Shown here: positions 9,878 through 19,284 of the stretch, piece by piece
How the letters are laid out: the number at the start of each line of letters is the position of its first letter
How positions within the stretch are numbered: position 1 is the first letter of the stretch
Source: Methylobacterium sp. FF17
Lineage (GTDB): Bacteria; Pseudomonadota; Alphaproteobacteria; Rhizobiales; Beijerinckiaceae
Assembly (NCBI RefSeq): GCF_025813715.1
Contig: NZ_CP107532.1
Coordinates: 5,274,501 to 5,338,500, forward strand
Reading direction: 5' to 3'
DNA length: 64,000 bases
Notes under the pieces: model-generated
Told to the model about the DNA's origin: nothing
The model's database searches: none
What the model saw: the letters and a program-made list of their open reading frames with translations, nothing else
Translations under genes and position numbers: made by a program

Positions 9878-11413
9878 ATGTGCCTGCCGCGAAGCCTATC
9901 GCGCGCAATCCGGTCCGGGCGCACCTGGATTGGCTTAAGCGTCCTGGCGCCAATCGGCATGCTCGTCGTCTCGGGACTGATGCTGCTCGACCTGCGTCGC
10001 GACGCCTGGGACAAGGCCGAGCTGACCTCGCGCAATCTTCTTCAGGTCATCGAACGCGACATCGTTCGGAACGTCGAACTCATCGACCTTACGCTCCAGG
10101 CCGTGCAGGACAACCTGCGGACGCCGGGACTTTCGCAGCTCGATCCGGCCATGCGCCAGCTCGTCCTTTTCGACCGTGCCGCGACGGCGCGCGACCTTGG
10201 GGTCATGTTCGTCCTCGACGAACACGGCGAGATCGTCGAGGACATCGCGACGTACCCTCCACGCAGGGGCAACTACGCCGACCGCGACTACTTCCAGGCC
10301 CACAAGGCCAATCCCCTTCTTGGCCTTTATGTCGGACGTCCTGTCGTGTCCCGCCTGACCGGCGAACGCATGGTCAACTTCAGCCGGCGCATCGACAAGC
10401 CCGACGGCTCCTTCGGCGGGTTGGTGCTGGGCAGCCTGAAGCTTTCCTACTTCACCCGCCTCTTCGATCAAATCGGGCTTGGGCAAGACGGCGCGATCAA
10501 CCTCTATCTGCGTGACGGAACGCGCATCACCCGCCATCCCTACCTGGAGGCGGATGTCGGCGTGAACATCGCGGGCTCCCGAACCTTCGACCGGTTCGCA
10601 CGCGAAGGCAGCGGCACGTTCGTCGAGACGTCCGTACGGGACGGCGTGAAGCGGCTCTACGCATTCACCCGCGTCGGCGACCTTCCCCTGATCCTGAACG
10701 TGGCACTCGCCGTCGATGAGGTCGAGGCGGCATGGCGGACGAAGGCCTCCGTGATCGGAACCATCGTGCTGACCCTGTGCGGCCTGACCATCGCCCTGTC
10801 CCTGCTGTTCGGACGGGAACTGGGCCGCCGGGCGCGGATGCAGTCGGAACTCGCCAAGCTCTCGCAGACCGACGCCCTGACCGGCCTCGCCAATCGGCGT
10901 CGTTTCGAGGCCGCCTATGGTACGGCGTGCTCGGAGGCTGTCCGCACAGGGCGGCCGCTCGCGCTTCTCGTCATCGATGCCGACCACTTCAAGCGCTTCA
11001 ACGACAGGTACGGTCACGCCGTCGGTGACGCGGTCTTGAAAGGCTTGGCAGGTTGCCTCAAGGGAAGCGTTCACCGTCCGTCTGACCTTGCCTGCCGGGT
11101 CGGGGGAGAGGAATTCGTCCTCTTGCTTCCTGACACCGACGAGGCGGGCGCAACCCGCGTCGCGAAGGAGGTACATGCCCGGGTGGCGACCTTGGCGGTG
11201 GGATCGGCTGGGATAGGGCCGGGGTCCCTCACGGTCAGCATCGGTCTGGCTGCCGGCGTCGCCGATGCCCAGAGCGTGTACGGCCGCGCCGATGCCGCGC
11301 TGTACGAGGCCAAGGCTGGCGGGCGAAACCAGACGTGCAACGCCTCCTCGCCGAATGGCATGCCCGGCGGCAAGGTCCCTTTACGCTTGGTGGGGGCTGA
11401 GCGCTCGGCCTAG
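9878..11413 (+). CDS. dCache-GGEEF diguanylate cyclase
   Basis: A 511-residue membrane receptor that should make c-di-GMP from two GTP. TM1 lies at about 17-38, a periplasmic double-Cache sensor fills 40-285, and TM2 at about 290-312 leads directly into a GGDEF domain. The active-site signature is GGEEF at 409-413. The inhibitory I-site RPSD is at 400-403, exactly five residues upstream, so product inhibition is expected. There is no EAL domain. It is divergent from the MHYT protein gene, with about 190 bases between them. The ligand is unknown. The ~45-residue C-terminal tail is low-complexity. Confidence 0.9.
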   Translation: MCLPRSLSRAIRSGRTWIGLSVLAPIGMLVVSGLMLLDLRRDAWDKAELTSRNLLQVIERDIVRNVELIDLTLQAVQDNLRTPGLSQLDPAMRQLVLFDRAATARDLGVMFVLDEHGEIVEDIATYPPRRGNYADRDYFQAHKANPLLGLYVGRPVVSRLTGERMVNFSRRIDKPDGSFGGLVLGSLKLSYFTRLFDQIGLGQDGAINLYLRDGTRITRHPYLEADVGVNIAGSRTFDRFAREGSGTFVETSVRDGVKRLYAFTRVGDLPLILNVALAVDEVEAAWRTKASVIGTIVLTLCGLTIALSLLFGRELGRRARMQSELAKLSQTDALTGLANRRRFEAAYGTACSEAVRTGRPLALLVIDADHFKRFNDRYGHAVGDAVLKGLAGCLKGSVHRPSDLACRVGGEEFVLLLPDTDEAGATRVAKEVHARVATLAVGSAGIGPGSLTVSIGLAAGVADAQSVYGRADAALYEAKAGGRNQTCNASSPNGMPGGKVPLRLVGAERSA

Positions 11414-11854
11414 CTCCCGACGCCGATCCTTCCTAGGCGGTCACGTCCGGTGGGCGCGGAGCCCGCACCAACCATGCGCCTGCGCCTATGGAGACGCTCA
11501 CCGCAACGAAGCGAGCGAGTGGGTCCCGCTCGATAGGCGAGAGCGACCAAGGATCGCCCTGTATCCCGTCGAGGACAGGCGCTCCCGTCATCCTTGCAAA
11601 CGGACTTGCGCCGTCGGTGGCGTCGGATACGGCATGGCGTCGCCGACCCTGGACTTGTTATCTTAGCCATCCAGGACCACGCCTGACGGATACCGACGCG
11701 CGGTGCGTTCCGGACGCGCACGGGCCTGCACACCACCCTTGGAGAGCACCTCAAGGCTTGGTCTCAGGATCGGTACGTCCCTGTCGTCACATAGGTCCCA
11801 TCGGCTTTCGCGCGTTGGGATCCGCCCCGCTCATTCGAGGATTGTCGATGCGTC
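11414..11854. other. Intergenic, 441 bases
   Basis: No gene supported between the diguanylate cyclase and pyrophosphatase genes. It presumably holds the pyrophosphatase promoter. No terminator-like hairpin with a T-run was seen. Confidence 0.4.
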
Positions 11855-12430
11855 GTGCATTCACGGGAAACGTCGCATGGGAGCGCACCGTTGATCCAGT
11901 CCTCGTCCCTCGGCCGACTACCGACCTTCGGTGAGGACGGTGCCGTCCACGTCGTCATCGAGACGCCAAAGGGCAGTCCGAACAAGTACGCCTACGCGGA
12001 GGCATTCGGCGCCTTCCAGTTCAAGATGGTGCTGCCGGAGGGCATGAGCTTTCCGTACGACTTCGGGATGGTTCCTTCCACGAAGGGTGCGGATGGCGAT
12101 CCGCTCGACATCCTGATCCTCCTCGATGAGCCTGCCTTCCCGGGCTGCGTGCTGGAGGCGCGCCTCGTCGGCGTGATCGAGGCCGATCAAAGGGAAAGCG
12201 ACGGTACATGGGAACGCAACGATAGGCTCATCGGCGTGGCCGTAAAGGCCCGCACCCACGCCCATATCAGATCGTTGTCCGACCTTCGGCCAGGCATGCT
12301 GGACGAGGTCGAGGCATTCTTCGCGCAGTACAATCAACTGGCCGGCAAGGACTTCAAGGTGAGGCGACGGGGTGACGCCGAAGCCGCCCTCGCCCTCGTT
12401 CGGCAAGGCCGCGATGCGGCTCGTAGCTGA
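11855..12430 (+). CDS. ppa: Family I inorganic pyrophosphatase
   Basis: A soluble Mg-dependent enzyme that hydrolyses pyrophosphate to two phosphates, pulling biosynthetic reactions forward. The hallmark DGDPLDILIL carries the three metal-binding aspartates, preceded by NKYAYAEAFGAFQFKMVLP and FPYDFGMVP as in other family I enzymes. The frame gives 191 residues with a GTG start. The family core begins near residue 30 (VHVVIETPKGS), and an in-frame TTG at 11891 is an alternative start. The sequence diverges from the usual housekeeping bacterial Ppa, so this could be a second, accessory copy. Confidence 0.8.
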   Translation: MHSRETSHGSAPLIQSSSLGRLPTFGEDGAVHVVIETPKGSPNKYAYAEAFGAFQFKMVLPEGMSFPYDFGMVPSTKGADGDPLDILILLDEPAFPGCVLEARLVGVIEADQRESDGTWERNDRLIGVAVKARTHAHIRSLSDLRPGMLDEVEAFFAQYNQLAGKDFKVRRRGDAEAALALVRQGRDAARS

Positions 12431-12475
12431 CCGGGACGCCGCATTCCGGAATTCGCCGCGCGCCATCCCGGTTGC

Positions 12476-12721
12476 TCAGGGCTGCGGTTCGAGTTGTCGT
12501 GCGATCCAATCCTGCGCCTCGTGCAGATCGGCGAACGTCGGCGGATTCGGATCGTCGACGGGCCCGAAGCCTGCCTCCAAGTACCATTTGCCCGCATCCG
12601 GACCGTGGTCGCCCGACAGCCGCACCAGCACGGCGACAAGGAGACCGTCGTCGTACACGAGGCGGCTCTCCGCATCGTCGCTGCCGGTGGCGACCTGCAC
12701 GGGCTGAAGCTGAAGGTTCAT
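12476..12721 (-). CDS. Small conserved protein, first of two paralogues in the window
   Basis: An 81-residue protein of unknown function with no membrane segment. Landmarks are MNLQLQPVQVATG at the start, LLVAVLVRLSG, GKWYLEAGFGPVDD and a C-terminal EAQDWIARQL. A close paralogue lies at 63745-63984 with the same motifs in order. ATG 12721 overlaps the stop of the Crp-family gene (ATGA), so the pair is translationally coupled. The coupling suggests a job under, or together with, that regulator. Confidence 0.7.
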   Translation of the reverse strand: MNLQLQPVQVATGSDDAESRLVYDDGLLVAVLVRLSGDHGPDAGKWYLEAGFGPVDDPNPPTFADLHEAQDWIARQLEPQP

Positions 12722-13458
12722 GCCGCCCCCCGTTCTTCGAGGTGCAGGTAGTTGGCCTTGAACTCGGCCAGGGCCTTCAGCGCGGGGACGTCCAGGATCG
12801 TCAGCGTCCTGCCGCTGAGCGCGATGAGCCCCTCCCGCCTGAGTTCCATAAGCGACCGGTTGACGTGAACGCTGCTCATCCCGGTCGTATCGGCCAGCTC
12901 CGCCTGACCGATGGGCAATGCATAACTGTTCTCCGTCGCCAACCCCACCACCTGCAGGCGCAGGAGCAACTCGGAGAAGAGGTGTGCCAAGCGTTCCTTC
13001 GAGGATCGGCGGCCGACGTTGAGCAACCACTCGCGCAATGTCGCCTCGTCGACGAGCGTGCCGATACGCAGTGCTCGGGCAACCGCGGGGTGGCTCCGCT
13101 GGATGTCCGCAAGCGTCTCCGGCTTGATCCAGGCCACCCGGCAGGGCGAGAAGGTGCCGACACTGTGGTCCATCCGGTCGATGAGGGCCACGTCGAGGTC
13201 GCCCATGTCGCCGGGGACGAGGTAGGCAGGAATTTGGCGTGCCCCGTTGGCGCGCATCTTATAGCGATAGGCCATGCCCTCCAGCAGCAGGGGAATGCCC
13301 CGCGGCCTGTCCCCCTCGGTCACGAGATCCCGATGCGCCGGGACGTTCTCGACATGGGAGCCGATTCCCTCCAGAGCCGTGCGGTCGGCCTCCGATAGTG
13401 GGGTGAACCGCTCCAGCTTGCGAATGAGGGGGCTTCGCGTCGGCAGGCTCTGGTTCAT
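12718..13458 (-). CDS. Crp/Fnr-family transcription regulator
   Basis: A 246-residue regulator with an N-terminal cyclic-nucleotide-binding-like beta-barrel (about 30-140), a dimerisation helix and a C-terminal winged HTH (ELADTTGMSSVHVNRSLMEL near 195-215). It lacks the Cys cluster of oxygen-sensing FNR, so the effector is unknown. ATG 13458 (MNQSLPTRS) follows an AGAGG-like leader; the frame continues 20 codons further upstream. Its stop overlaps the start of the 81-residue gene. A second possible Crp gene ending in the same arrangement touches the right window edge. Confidence 0.85.
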   Translation of the reverse strand: MNQSLPTRSPLIRKLERFTPLSEADRTALEGIGSHVENVPAHRDLVTEGDRPRGIPLLLEGMAYRYKMRANGARQIPAYLVPGDMGDLDVALIDRMDHSVGTFSPCRVAWIKPETLADIQRSHPAVARALRIGTLVDEATLREWLLNVGRRSSKERLAHLFSELLLRLQVVGLATENSYALPIGQAELADTTGMSSVHVNRSLMELRREGLIALSGRTLTILDVPALKALAEFKANYLHLEERGAA

Positions 13459-13815
13459 CGATGGGCAGACCTCTGAAAGCGTCAAGGATCCCGCAGGCAT
13501 ATACGGCACGACATCCATGAATCGAGACGGAGCACGGAAACTCCAAGCTCGAAAATAGGGTCACGTCACAGTAAGGTAAGTCCCAGCAAGGCTCTCGATG
13601 CCAATGGGGCGCCTCGCATGAGGAAGGTCTTTATTGCCTCGCGTACGACCAGTCTAAGACTGGCGAGGCCCGGCGATTTGGGCGTCGTATTGTAACGCTG
13701 GTCGCCGACGCAGGAGTTCTTTCGGTCTTCGTAGTCTCACGCGAGCCGTCTTGGCTGGGAATGCTGCGGCGCGATCATGCAAGGTTCCGTGCACGTCGGC
13801 CAGGGGGCGCCGTAA
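13459..13815. other. Intergenic, 357 bases
   Basis: It divides the leftward Crp-type gene from a rightward small ORF. No gene is seen. It is a possible site for the left boundary of the Tn7-like element, but I found no matching terminal repeats. Confidence 0.35.
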
Positions 13816-14034
13816 ATGGAGACGGACTGGATCGAGGCGGTGATGCGGACGAACGCAGCCATCGTTGAGGCCGAAGCCCGGTTCAGCGCACAGGCCGCCA
13901 GCCTCATCGCCTTGGCTCTAAGCGGGCAGGATACGACCGAGGCCGAGGACCTTCTGCTGTCCTGCCGAAAGACCTTGGTGCTCCTTCGCGCCCTGCAGGC
14001 ACAATTGCTTCGAATGCCCGGTCCCGATGCATGA
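13816..14034 (+). CDS. Small alpha-helical hypothetical protein
   Basis: A 72-residue protein, Ala/Leu/Glu-rich and predicted almost fully helical, with no recognised family. ATG 13816 is preceded by a GGGGG-containing leader. It runs toward the tail of the transposition operon, which is convergent with it, and may lie inside or just outside the mobile element. Short length and lack of homology keep confidence moderate. Confidence 0.45.
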   Translation: METDWIEAVMRTNAAIVEAEARFSAQAASLIALALSGQDTTEAEDLLLSCRKTLVLLRALQAQLLRMPGPDA

Positions 14035-14220
14035 CTTCCAGCCTGGCGACGTTGCCCTTGTCCGCGGCTGGCACGACCGCTTTGACCACCTCTGCGCCGC
14101 CGGACACCGACTGCGCCGGACTCACGCCACGCGTCGTCAGGCCAGGGAGGTGTCCACCGCCTCGCGCGGTCGATGCCCTATTGCCGAAGGCGAACGCGAC
14201 GAAACGCCATGTCTCGGTGG

Positions 14221-14232
14221 TTCGATATCGAA
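14221..14232. repeat. 12-bp perfect palindrome after tniQ
   Basis: TTCGATATCGAA, ten bases beyond the stop of the last transposition gene, with partly symmetric GGTT/AACC-type flanks. It could be a protein-binding site or a short transcript-end hairpin. No T-run follows. Confidence 0.35.
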
Positions 14233-14241
14233 ACCTGTCCT

Positions 14242-16245
14242 CTAGGCCTGCGTTCCGATGATGCACTCCGACGCTGACCTCAGCCAAAAGGAACAATGCT
14301 TCTTCCTGTTTGCCGGCACGAGGACAGGATGGTGGCCGCACGCGGCGAGCTTCCGCTCAACAAGCGCCTTACGCTTGCCCAGCCGTGTCGAGAGCTCACG
14401 GATGCACACGTGTCGGGCTCGGAAATCCGCCAGGGAGGCTTCCTCGATCTCGCTGGCGAATACGTCGCCGAGGAGCAGTCCGGCCCAGACGAGACGCTTC
14501 ACGTCGAGGGGTGAGCACACGAGTTCCGTAGCCGCCTCCCCCACCGTCACGACGCCGCGCATCCGCCTGAGTTCGGCGTCGAGATCGGACAGGCTGCCGC
14601 GCTGGAACAGGAAGGCACGCAACCCGGCCTGGTCCCGATCATGGACATCAGGGTGGAGGCGCCCGTCCCGTATGCGACCGATCAAATCCTGGAACGTCAG
14701 CCCCCTGCGCGTCTGGACCACCTGAGGTAGGCTGAGGAACGGTCCCCCGTGGCGTGGGGCGGGATTGCAGGCCGTGGCAGTCGCCAGGCTTCCAAGAAGC
14801 TCGTCCAACGAACGAGAGCAGATCAACGTACGGTCCGATCCGGCGATGCGGCCGACCTCGACGAGATGCCCGGAGCCGGCGAGCGCGCGCACGACGGCCG
14901 CCTGGACGCCAAGGCGGCGCGCGGCCTCGGCTTTCCTGACGAGGTCCCCCGCGTCGAGGCGTTTCCTCAGCTCGGCCCTTGAGGGCGTTCGCGAGGCCAT
15001 CCGCTCCACGTCGCTCCGGTCAAGGTAAAGGAAGGTGTTCGAGGCTGTCGTGACGGTGGTGGAACGCAGGTCGCCTTCCGCTGCCAATCGGGTCACGGAT
15101 CGCCAATGCATGCTCAAGACGCCGGACGCCGCCCGCAGGCTCATCCATGAGCCTGCATGCGCCTCCGCAGGCACCGCGCCGGCGAAGTGCTTCAGCGGCG
15201 CTTCGGGCACGGCATCGAGGAAGGCGCGCGTCACGAAATCACGGACCGCGTCGGATACGATGCTGATGCGCGTGTTGCGGCTGATCAGGAACTTGATCCT
15301 TGGGAAGTCCGAGGTCGAGTGCGCACTGAAACCATCGGGGATGCCTTCCGATCTTGCGAAGTCCCGCAGGCTTTGGGGCCAGTCGCACAGGAGCTTGGCC
15401 GCGGTCATCGCCGGGCCGCCCGACGCGTCGCCATCGGTCAGGCCGGAAGCGGCGACCCGCCCGAGTCGGCCGACGAGCAGGAACAGGTCCTCGTCGGCAA
15501 GCTCCGCGAAGGCCGACCCGAACGGAGAGCTCCCCCTGCCGCGGGGCATGTCGATCCGTTCGGCCAGCAAGGTGGAGAGGGCGACGAGCCTCGGGTCCGC
15601 AGATGTCGTAGGATTGTCGGTGAACCGGCCCCTGCAGCCGTTCCTGCCGCATTCGAGGACTTGTGCGCGACGCCACGTTGCGGGTTCGTCGCAGGTGGGA
15701 CAGCGATGCGAGAGGAGGCAGCCATGGACCGGGCACGCGGTCCAGGCGGTGAGGTCCCAGGCCGCCGGTAGGATGGCACGTTCGCGAAGGCATTCGACGC
15801 AGAATTTGGGGTTCGCATCGAACATCGTGCGGGGAAGCCGCAGGCCCGGGATGACGGTTCGCCGGAACGAGGGACCCAAGCGCGGCGGCACGATCCGTCC
15901 GACGAGCACGGGATCCGTTCCTGTCATGGCCGCCAGGGTCCCGACGACCGACTCCCTATCCGTCGGCGCCCTTCCCCGTTGCAGGCCGGCGATGCGCTCG
16001 ATGGCAAGCGGGCTGCGATAACCGTTCAACTCCATGAGCCGGAGCAACCATCCCGGCAGCCCCTCCTCCGCAAGCGGCGGCGAACGAACTGTAAGCCTGA
16101 TGTCGGCCAAGCCGAGCGCCCTGATCGCAGGGACGGCAGCGGCGTCGCCGGAGGTCCTCGCCGGGTCAGGCGGCGGTCCCCGCCCCTGACCTCGTCGCCC
16201 CGTTCCGCTCCGTCGGTTTTCGCGGTCCGGCCCGATACGGGTCAC
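14242..16245 (-). CDS. tniQ: TniQ/TnsD-like target-selection protein, second copy
   Basis: A 667-residue protein of a Tn7-like element, expected to choose the target site and recruit TnsC. The N-terminal TniQ domain opens with LPGWLLRLMELNGY. A zinc-binding region follows near residues 140-200 (CVECLRE, CPVHGC, CPTCDEP and a further Cys pair). The C-terminal half contains several short HTH-like units of the kind AARRLGVQAAVVRALAGSG, so it probably reads DNA sequence. GTG 16245 overlaps the stop of the preceding tniQ (GTGA), fixing the start. The open frame extends 191 codons further upstream, but that part is an antisense-like shadow of the first tniQ. Confidence 0.85.
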   Translation of the reverse strand: MTRIGPDRENRRSGTGRRGQGRGPPPDPARTSGDAAAVPAIRALGLADIRLTVRSPPLAEEGLPGWLLRLMELNGYRSPLAIERIAGLQRGRAPTDRESVVGTLAAMTGTDPVLVGRIVPPRLGPSFRRTVIPGLRLPRTMFDANPKFCVECLRERAILPAAWDLTAWTACPVHGCLLSHRCPTCDEPATWRRAQVLECGRNGCRGRFTDNPTTSADPRLVALSTLLAERIDMPRGRGSSPFGSAFAELADEDLFLLVGRLGRVAASGLTDGDASGGPAMTAAKLLCDWPQSLRDFARSEGIPDGFSAHSTSDFPRIKFLISRNTRISIVSDAVRDFVTRAFLDAVPEAPLKHFAGAVPAEAHAGSWMSLRAASGVLSMHWRSVTRLAAEGDLRSTTVTTASNTFLYLDRSDVERMASRTPSRAELRKRLDAGDLVRKAEAARRLGVQAAVVRALAGSGHLVEVGRIAGSDRTLICSRSLDELLGSLATATACNPAPRHGGPFLSLPQVVQTRRGLTFQDLIGRIRDGRLHPDVHDRDQAGLRAFLFQRGSLSDLDAELRRMRGVVTVGEAATELVCSPLDVKRLVWAGLLLGDVFASEIEEASLADFRARHVCIRELSTRLGKRKALVERKLAACGHHPVLVPANRKKHCSFWLRSASECIIGTQA

Positions 16246-18155
16246 GAGGCCCGCCTTCCGGAACCGTTGGTTTCCCTCGCGCCCGCCCGTGGTGTCGATG
16301 CCAGGAAGGGCCGATGGCTTGCCGACCTCCCTGGCCGCTCGCGCCGCGTGTCCGGGGCGATCCGGCCTCCCGATGAGGTCCGGCGCCAGACCGACGAGAT
16401 GCCCCGCCCGGCATCGGGTTCGACGACAGCGATGGCTCCCCTCTCCTTGAGGCGCGCGATGGCGGTGCGCGTGTTCGTCCGCCAGGACTCGGCATACTCG
16501 CTTGCCAGGGCGTAACGCCGCGGGAAGGCCGCGACGGAACGCTCCGTGACGCTGCGGCGTGCGAGTGCACCGGGGCCCTGCTCCTGCGCCACCAGGCAGC
16601 CGGCCCGCACGAGGACGGGGATCATCCGGATCGAGACGCCAAGCCTCGATGCCGCTTCCCTGACGTCGAGGCATTCCTCTGTGCGCGGGTGCCGAAGGCG
16701 GAGCACGGCTTGCCCGGCGACGTGCACGTCCCCGATGTCCCCGATGGGCAGGGCCGGGGCCCTGACCGATAGTTCGCCTCGGAGCACGGCCGAGAGCACC
16801 TCGGGTAGCCGCACCCACCGGCGCTCCGCGACGTCCCTGAGGGACACGTCGCCTGGATGCAGTCCCGGGGCAACGTGCACGGCGATGCGGTCGAGCAGGC
16901 CGGCGACGGTCGCCGGACCGTACCGACCGGCACCGCGGACGCCGGGAATGCCGCGCATGACCGGGAGAACGCCCGCGCGGCGAAGCGCGGCGATCTGACG
17001 GACGGTTATGCCCAGGCGGCGAGCGGCCTCCGACGCGTCGTACGACGCGGCGCGTGCGCTTACGAGCTCGTCGATGCCGGTCACCGGCAGGACGTGCGCC
17101 CGGCGTCGGCCGGCGCCGAGGCTCTCGCCTTGGATCTCGCCGCGCGCGATGAGGGTCGCGACCGTCCCGCTGCAGACGCCCAGCCGGCGGGCGGCGTCCA
17201 TGCCCCTGACGAAGGTCGCCGGGGCCCGGTCGGTGTACAGGAAGTCGGAGGGTCTCAGGAGCGGCCCATGCGGCCCGCTGGCGACGGCGCGGCGGGTCTC
17301 GTCGAGCATCCCCTCCATGCCCGGCCTCGACAGCAGCACGCGCAGTCGCCGATGCAGGATCGCGCGTTCGGCTCCCGAAGCGGCAGCCTCACCGAAACGT
17401 CCCGGCGCAAGGACCCAGTCATGCCATCCATGCGGCCAGTCCGCGAGGGCCGGCGCGGCGCGGCAGGCGGCCGCGAGGGAGCCTGCGACCGTCGGCTTCG
17501 TCATCAGGTTGGACCGCCACTCCGCCGGCGCGGCGTCCGCGCAGCCGAGGAAGCGCACCGCGTGGGCGAAGGCATCCAGCGTCGTGAGAGGAAGGCCGGC
17601 ATGATGACCCGCCTGCCCGTTCGCGAGGGCGGTCAGCGTACGGGCCACGTCGACGGCCGCCGCGGGCGCGTCGACGTGGCAGGCTTCCAGACGTCTGCCG
17701 CAACGGCAACGGGCCAGCGCCGGCCGGCTCCAGCCCAACGGCCTTCCGCAGGTGCAGGCGTCCGTCAGGACGGTGCCGTGGCGTGGGCAGGCGCCGCACC
17801 CGGTCACGTCCCAGCCGGCCTCGGCCGCTCGCCCCTCGTCGAGGCACCGGACGCAGACGCGAGGCCGCGAGAACGCGACCAAGGCGGGTGCCAGGCGCGT
17901 CGCGCCGAGCCGGACGAGACCATCCGCGTCCTGCCACGACGCGGCCCGCTCCAGGGTCCCCATGTCGGTCAGGCCGCCGACGGCCGCCACGAGGCCGGAC
18001 AGGTCGCAGGGCTGCGCGGCATAGGTCGCCGGCAGGCCGGCCACGCGCCGGACGGCGCTCGGATCGGAATAGCCGTTCGCCTCCGTCAGTCGCAGGACGT
18101 AGATGCGGACGGACTCGGTCGGGCGGTGGGCGAAACGGACGACGAGGCGTGGCAT
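16242..18155 (-). CDS. tniQ: TniQ/TnsD-like target-selection protein, first copy
   Basis: A 637-residue TniQ-family protein. The N-terminus matches the family (YVLRLTEANGYSDPSAVRRV) and is followed by zinc-finger-like Cys/His pairs (CVRCLDEG, CPRHGTVL, CTCGRPL, CRCGRRL; about residues 100-160). After about residue 310 come at least three tandem HTH-like modules (AARRLGVCSGTV, AARRLGITVRQI, AASRLGVSIRMI), each about 20 residues plus linker, as expected for a sequence-specific DNA reader. ATG 18155 lies a few bases beyond the tnsC stop; a TTG at 18170 that overlaps tnsC is an alternative. The tail is Arg/Ser/Pro-rich. Two different TniQ proteins suggest two target-choice routes. Confidence 0.85.
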   Translation of the reverse strand: MPRLVVRFAHRPTESVRIYVLRLTEANGYSDPSAVRRVAGLPATYAAQPCDLSGLVAAVGGLTDMGTLERAASWQDADGLVRLGATRLAPALVAFSRPRVCVRCLDEGRAAEAGWDVTGCGACPRHGTVLTDACTCGRPLGWSRPALARCRCGRRLEACHVDAPAAAVDVARTLTALANGQAGHHAGLPLTTLDAFAHAVRFLGCADAAPAEWRSNLMTKPTVAGSLAAACRAAPALADWPHGWHDWVLAPGRFGEAAASGAERAILHRRLRVLLSRPGMEGMLDETRRAVASGPHGPLLRPSDFLYTDRAPATFVRGMDAARRLGVCSGTVATLIARGEIQGESLGAGRRRAHVLPVTGIDELVSARAASYDASEAARRLGITVRQIAALRRAGVLPVMRGIPGVRGAGRYGPATVAGLLDRIAVHVAPGLHPGDVSLRDVAERRWVRLPEVLSAVLRGELSVRAPALPIGDIGDVHVAGQAVLRLRHPRTEECLDVREAASRLGVSIRMIPVLVRAGCLVAQEQGPGALARRSVTERSVAAFPRRYALASEYAESWRTNTRTAIARLKERGAIAVVEPDAGRGISSVWRRTSSGGRIAPDTRRERPGRSASHRPFLASTPRAGARETNGSGRRAS

Positions 18156-18162
18156 GCAACGT

Positions 18163-19272
18163 TCACCCAAGTGTCAGCGCCTGCAGGACCTCGGCGCGGC
18201 GGTCCGACTTGCGGGAGCGGTTCGAGCGGGGGCCGGACTTCCTGGGCCGCTTCTTCGGCTTGGCGATCTCGTCGCGGTGGACCAGGGGGACCGGCAACTG
18301 ACGGTTCCAGAGAGGCCCCCAGGGATTGACGAGCGATTCCGCCTTCACGTCCTTGTGGAAGGCCCGGTCGAACGCCTCGTTCAGGATCGCTTCCGTGATC
18401 TCCGCTGACTGCATCCGGAGGGCGATTTTCACGGCGCGCAGGAGGAGCTTCTTCAGCAACCCGACGACGCCCCGGCTGACGTAGAAGAAGCGCAGCGCGA
18501 CTTCCGGGTCCTCGACGTCGACCGACGCGGCGAACGGCAGCGGCATCTGATCCCGGTAGGTGACGAGCAGGCTGATGAAGCATTGCCGGCATTCCGGAAC
18601 GGCCCCGCTCCCGTCGTCCTCGCCCCACTCGAACGGCGGCACGACGATCTCGTCCTCGAACCTGCGCCAGATCTGGCTGTCGTGGTCGAACAGGTGGCGG
18701 GTACGTCCCATGCCGAAGAGGATGATGGTGATGCCGGTGCTCTCGTTGATGTCCCTCAGTACCTCGGCGATGTCGTAGCGGCGGAGGACGCCGTCGCGGT
18801 CGACCGCACGTTGGGCCTCGTCCACGATGATCGTGCGGGTCCTGCATGCCTGCGCCTGGAGCGTGAGCCGGTTCTGGAGCTCCTCCCGGTCGCCGGACTT
18901 CCAGCCCTTGTCGCCCAGCTCCTTCAGCATCGACCGGAGCAGTCCGTTGGCCGTGGGCTGCGGCCTCATGGTCGTCGAGACCATGGGGACCCTGTCGCTG
19001 ATCCGCACGGTCCCGTCCGGCATGTCGGTCCGCACGTCATCGACGATGCGTGGGTAGTGCTCCAGCAGCGATGCGATCAACGTCGACTTTCCGATGCCCG
19101 TGGGGCCGGTGACGTAGTAGCAGGGCGGCTCGGCGAGCTCGTCCTGCACGCTCAGTTCGAACAGGATGTACGACAAGGTATCCATGAAGGCCGGATGCTC
19201 GATGAACAGCCCGTCGAGCTGCTTCAGCGGGCTTGGCGCGGGCTGTCCCGTCACCGCATCTTCCTGCGACAT
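18163..19272 (-). CDS. tnsC: TnsC/TniB-like AAA+ transposition ATPase
   Basis: A 369-residue AAA+ ATPase that, in Tn7-like systems, polymerises on target DNA and links the target selector to the TnsA/TnsB transposase. Walker A is GPTGIGKST at 56-64 (Lys62), Walker B is TIIVDEAQ with Asp151-Glu152, and a sensor-like IILFGMGRT follows near 185. The C-terminal 50 residues are very basic (Lys/Arg/Ser), suiting DNA contact. ATG 19272 has an AGGAG leader and begins 12 bases after the tnsB stop. Confidence 0.92.
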   Translation of the reverse strand: MSQEDAVTGQPAPSPLKQLDGLFIEHPAFMDTLSYILFELSVQDELAEPPCYYVTGPTGIGKSTLIASLLEHYPRIVDDVRTDMPDGTVRISDRVPMVSTTMRPQPTANGLLRSMLKELGDKGWKSGDREELQNRLTLQAQACRTRTIIVDEAQRAVDRDGVLRRYDIAEVLRDINESTGITIILFGMGRTRHLFDHDSQIWRRFEDEIVVPPFEWGEDDGSGAVPECRQCFISLLVTYRDQMPLPFAASVDVEDPEVALRFFYVSRGVVGLLKKLLLRAVKIALRMQSAEITEAILNEAFDRAFHKDVKAESLVNPWGPLWNRQLPVPLVHRDEIAKPKKRPRKSGPRSNRSRKSDRRAEVLQALTLG

Positions 19273-19284
19273 GATGCGAGGCTC

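Noticed and set aside
16246..16818. Extension of the second tniQ by 191 codons
   Set aside because: It overlaps the first tniQ, and the translation is Arg/Gly/Pro-rich. The GTGA overlap gives a natural start.
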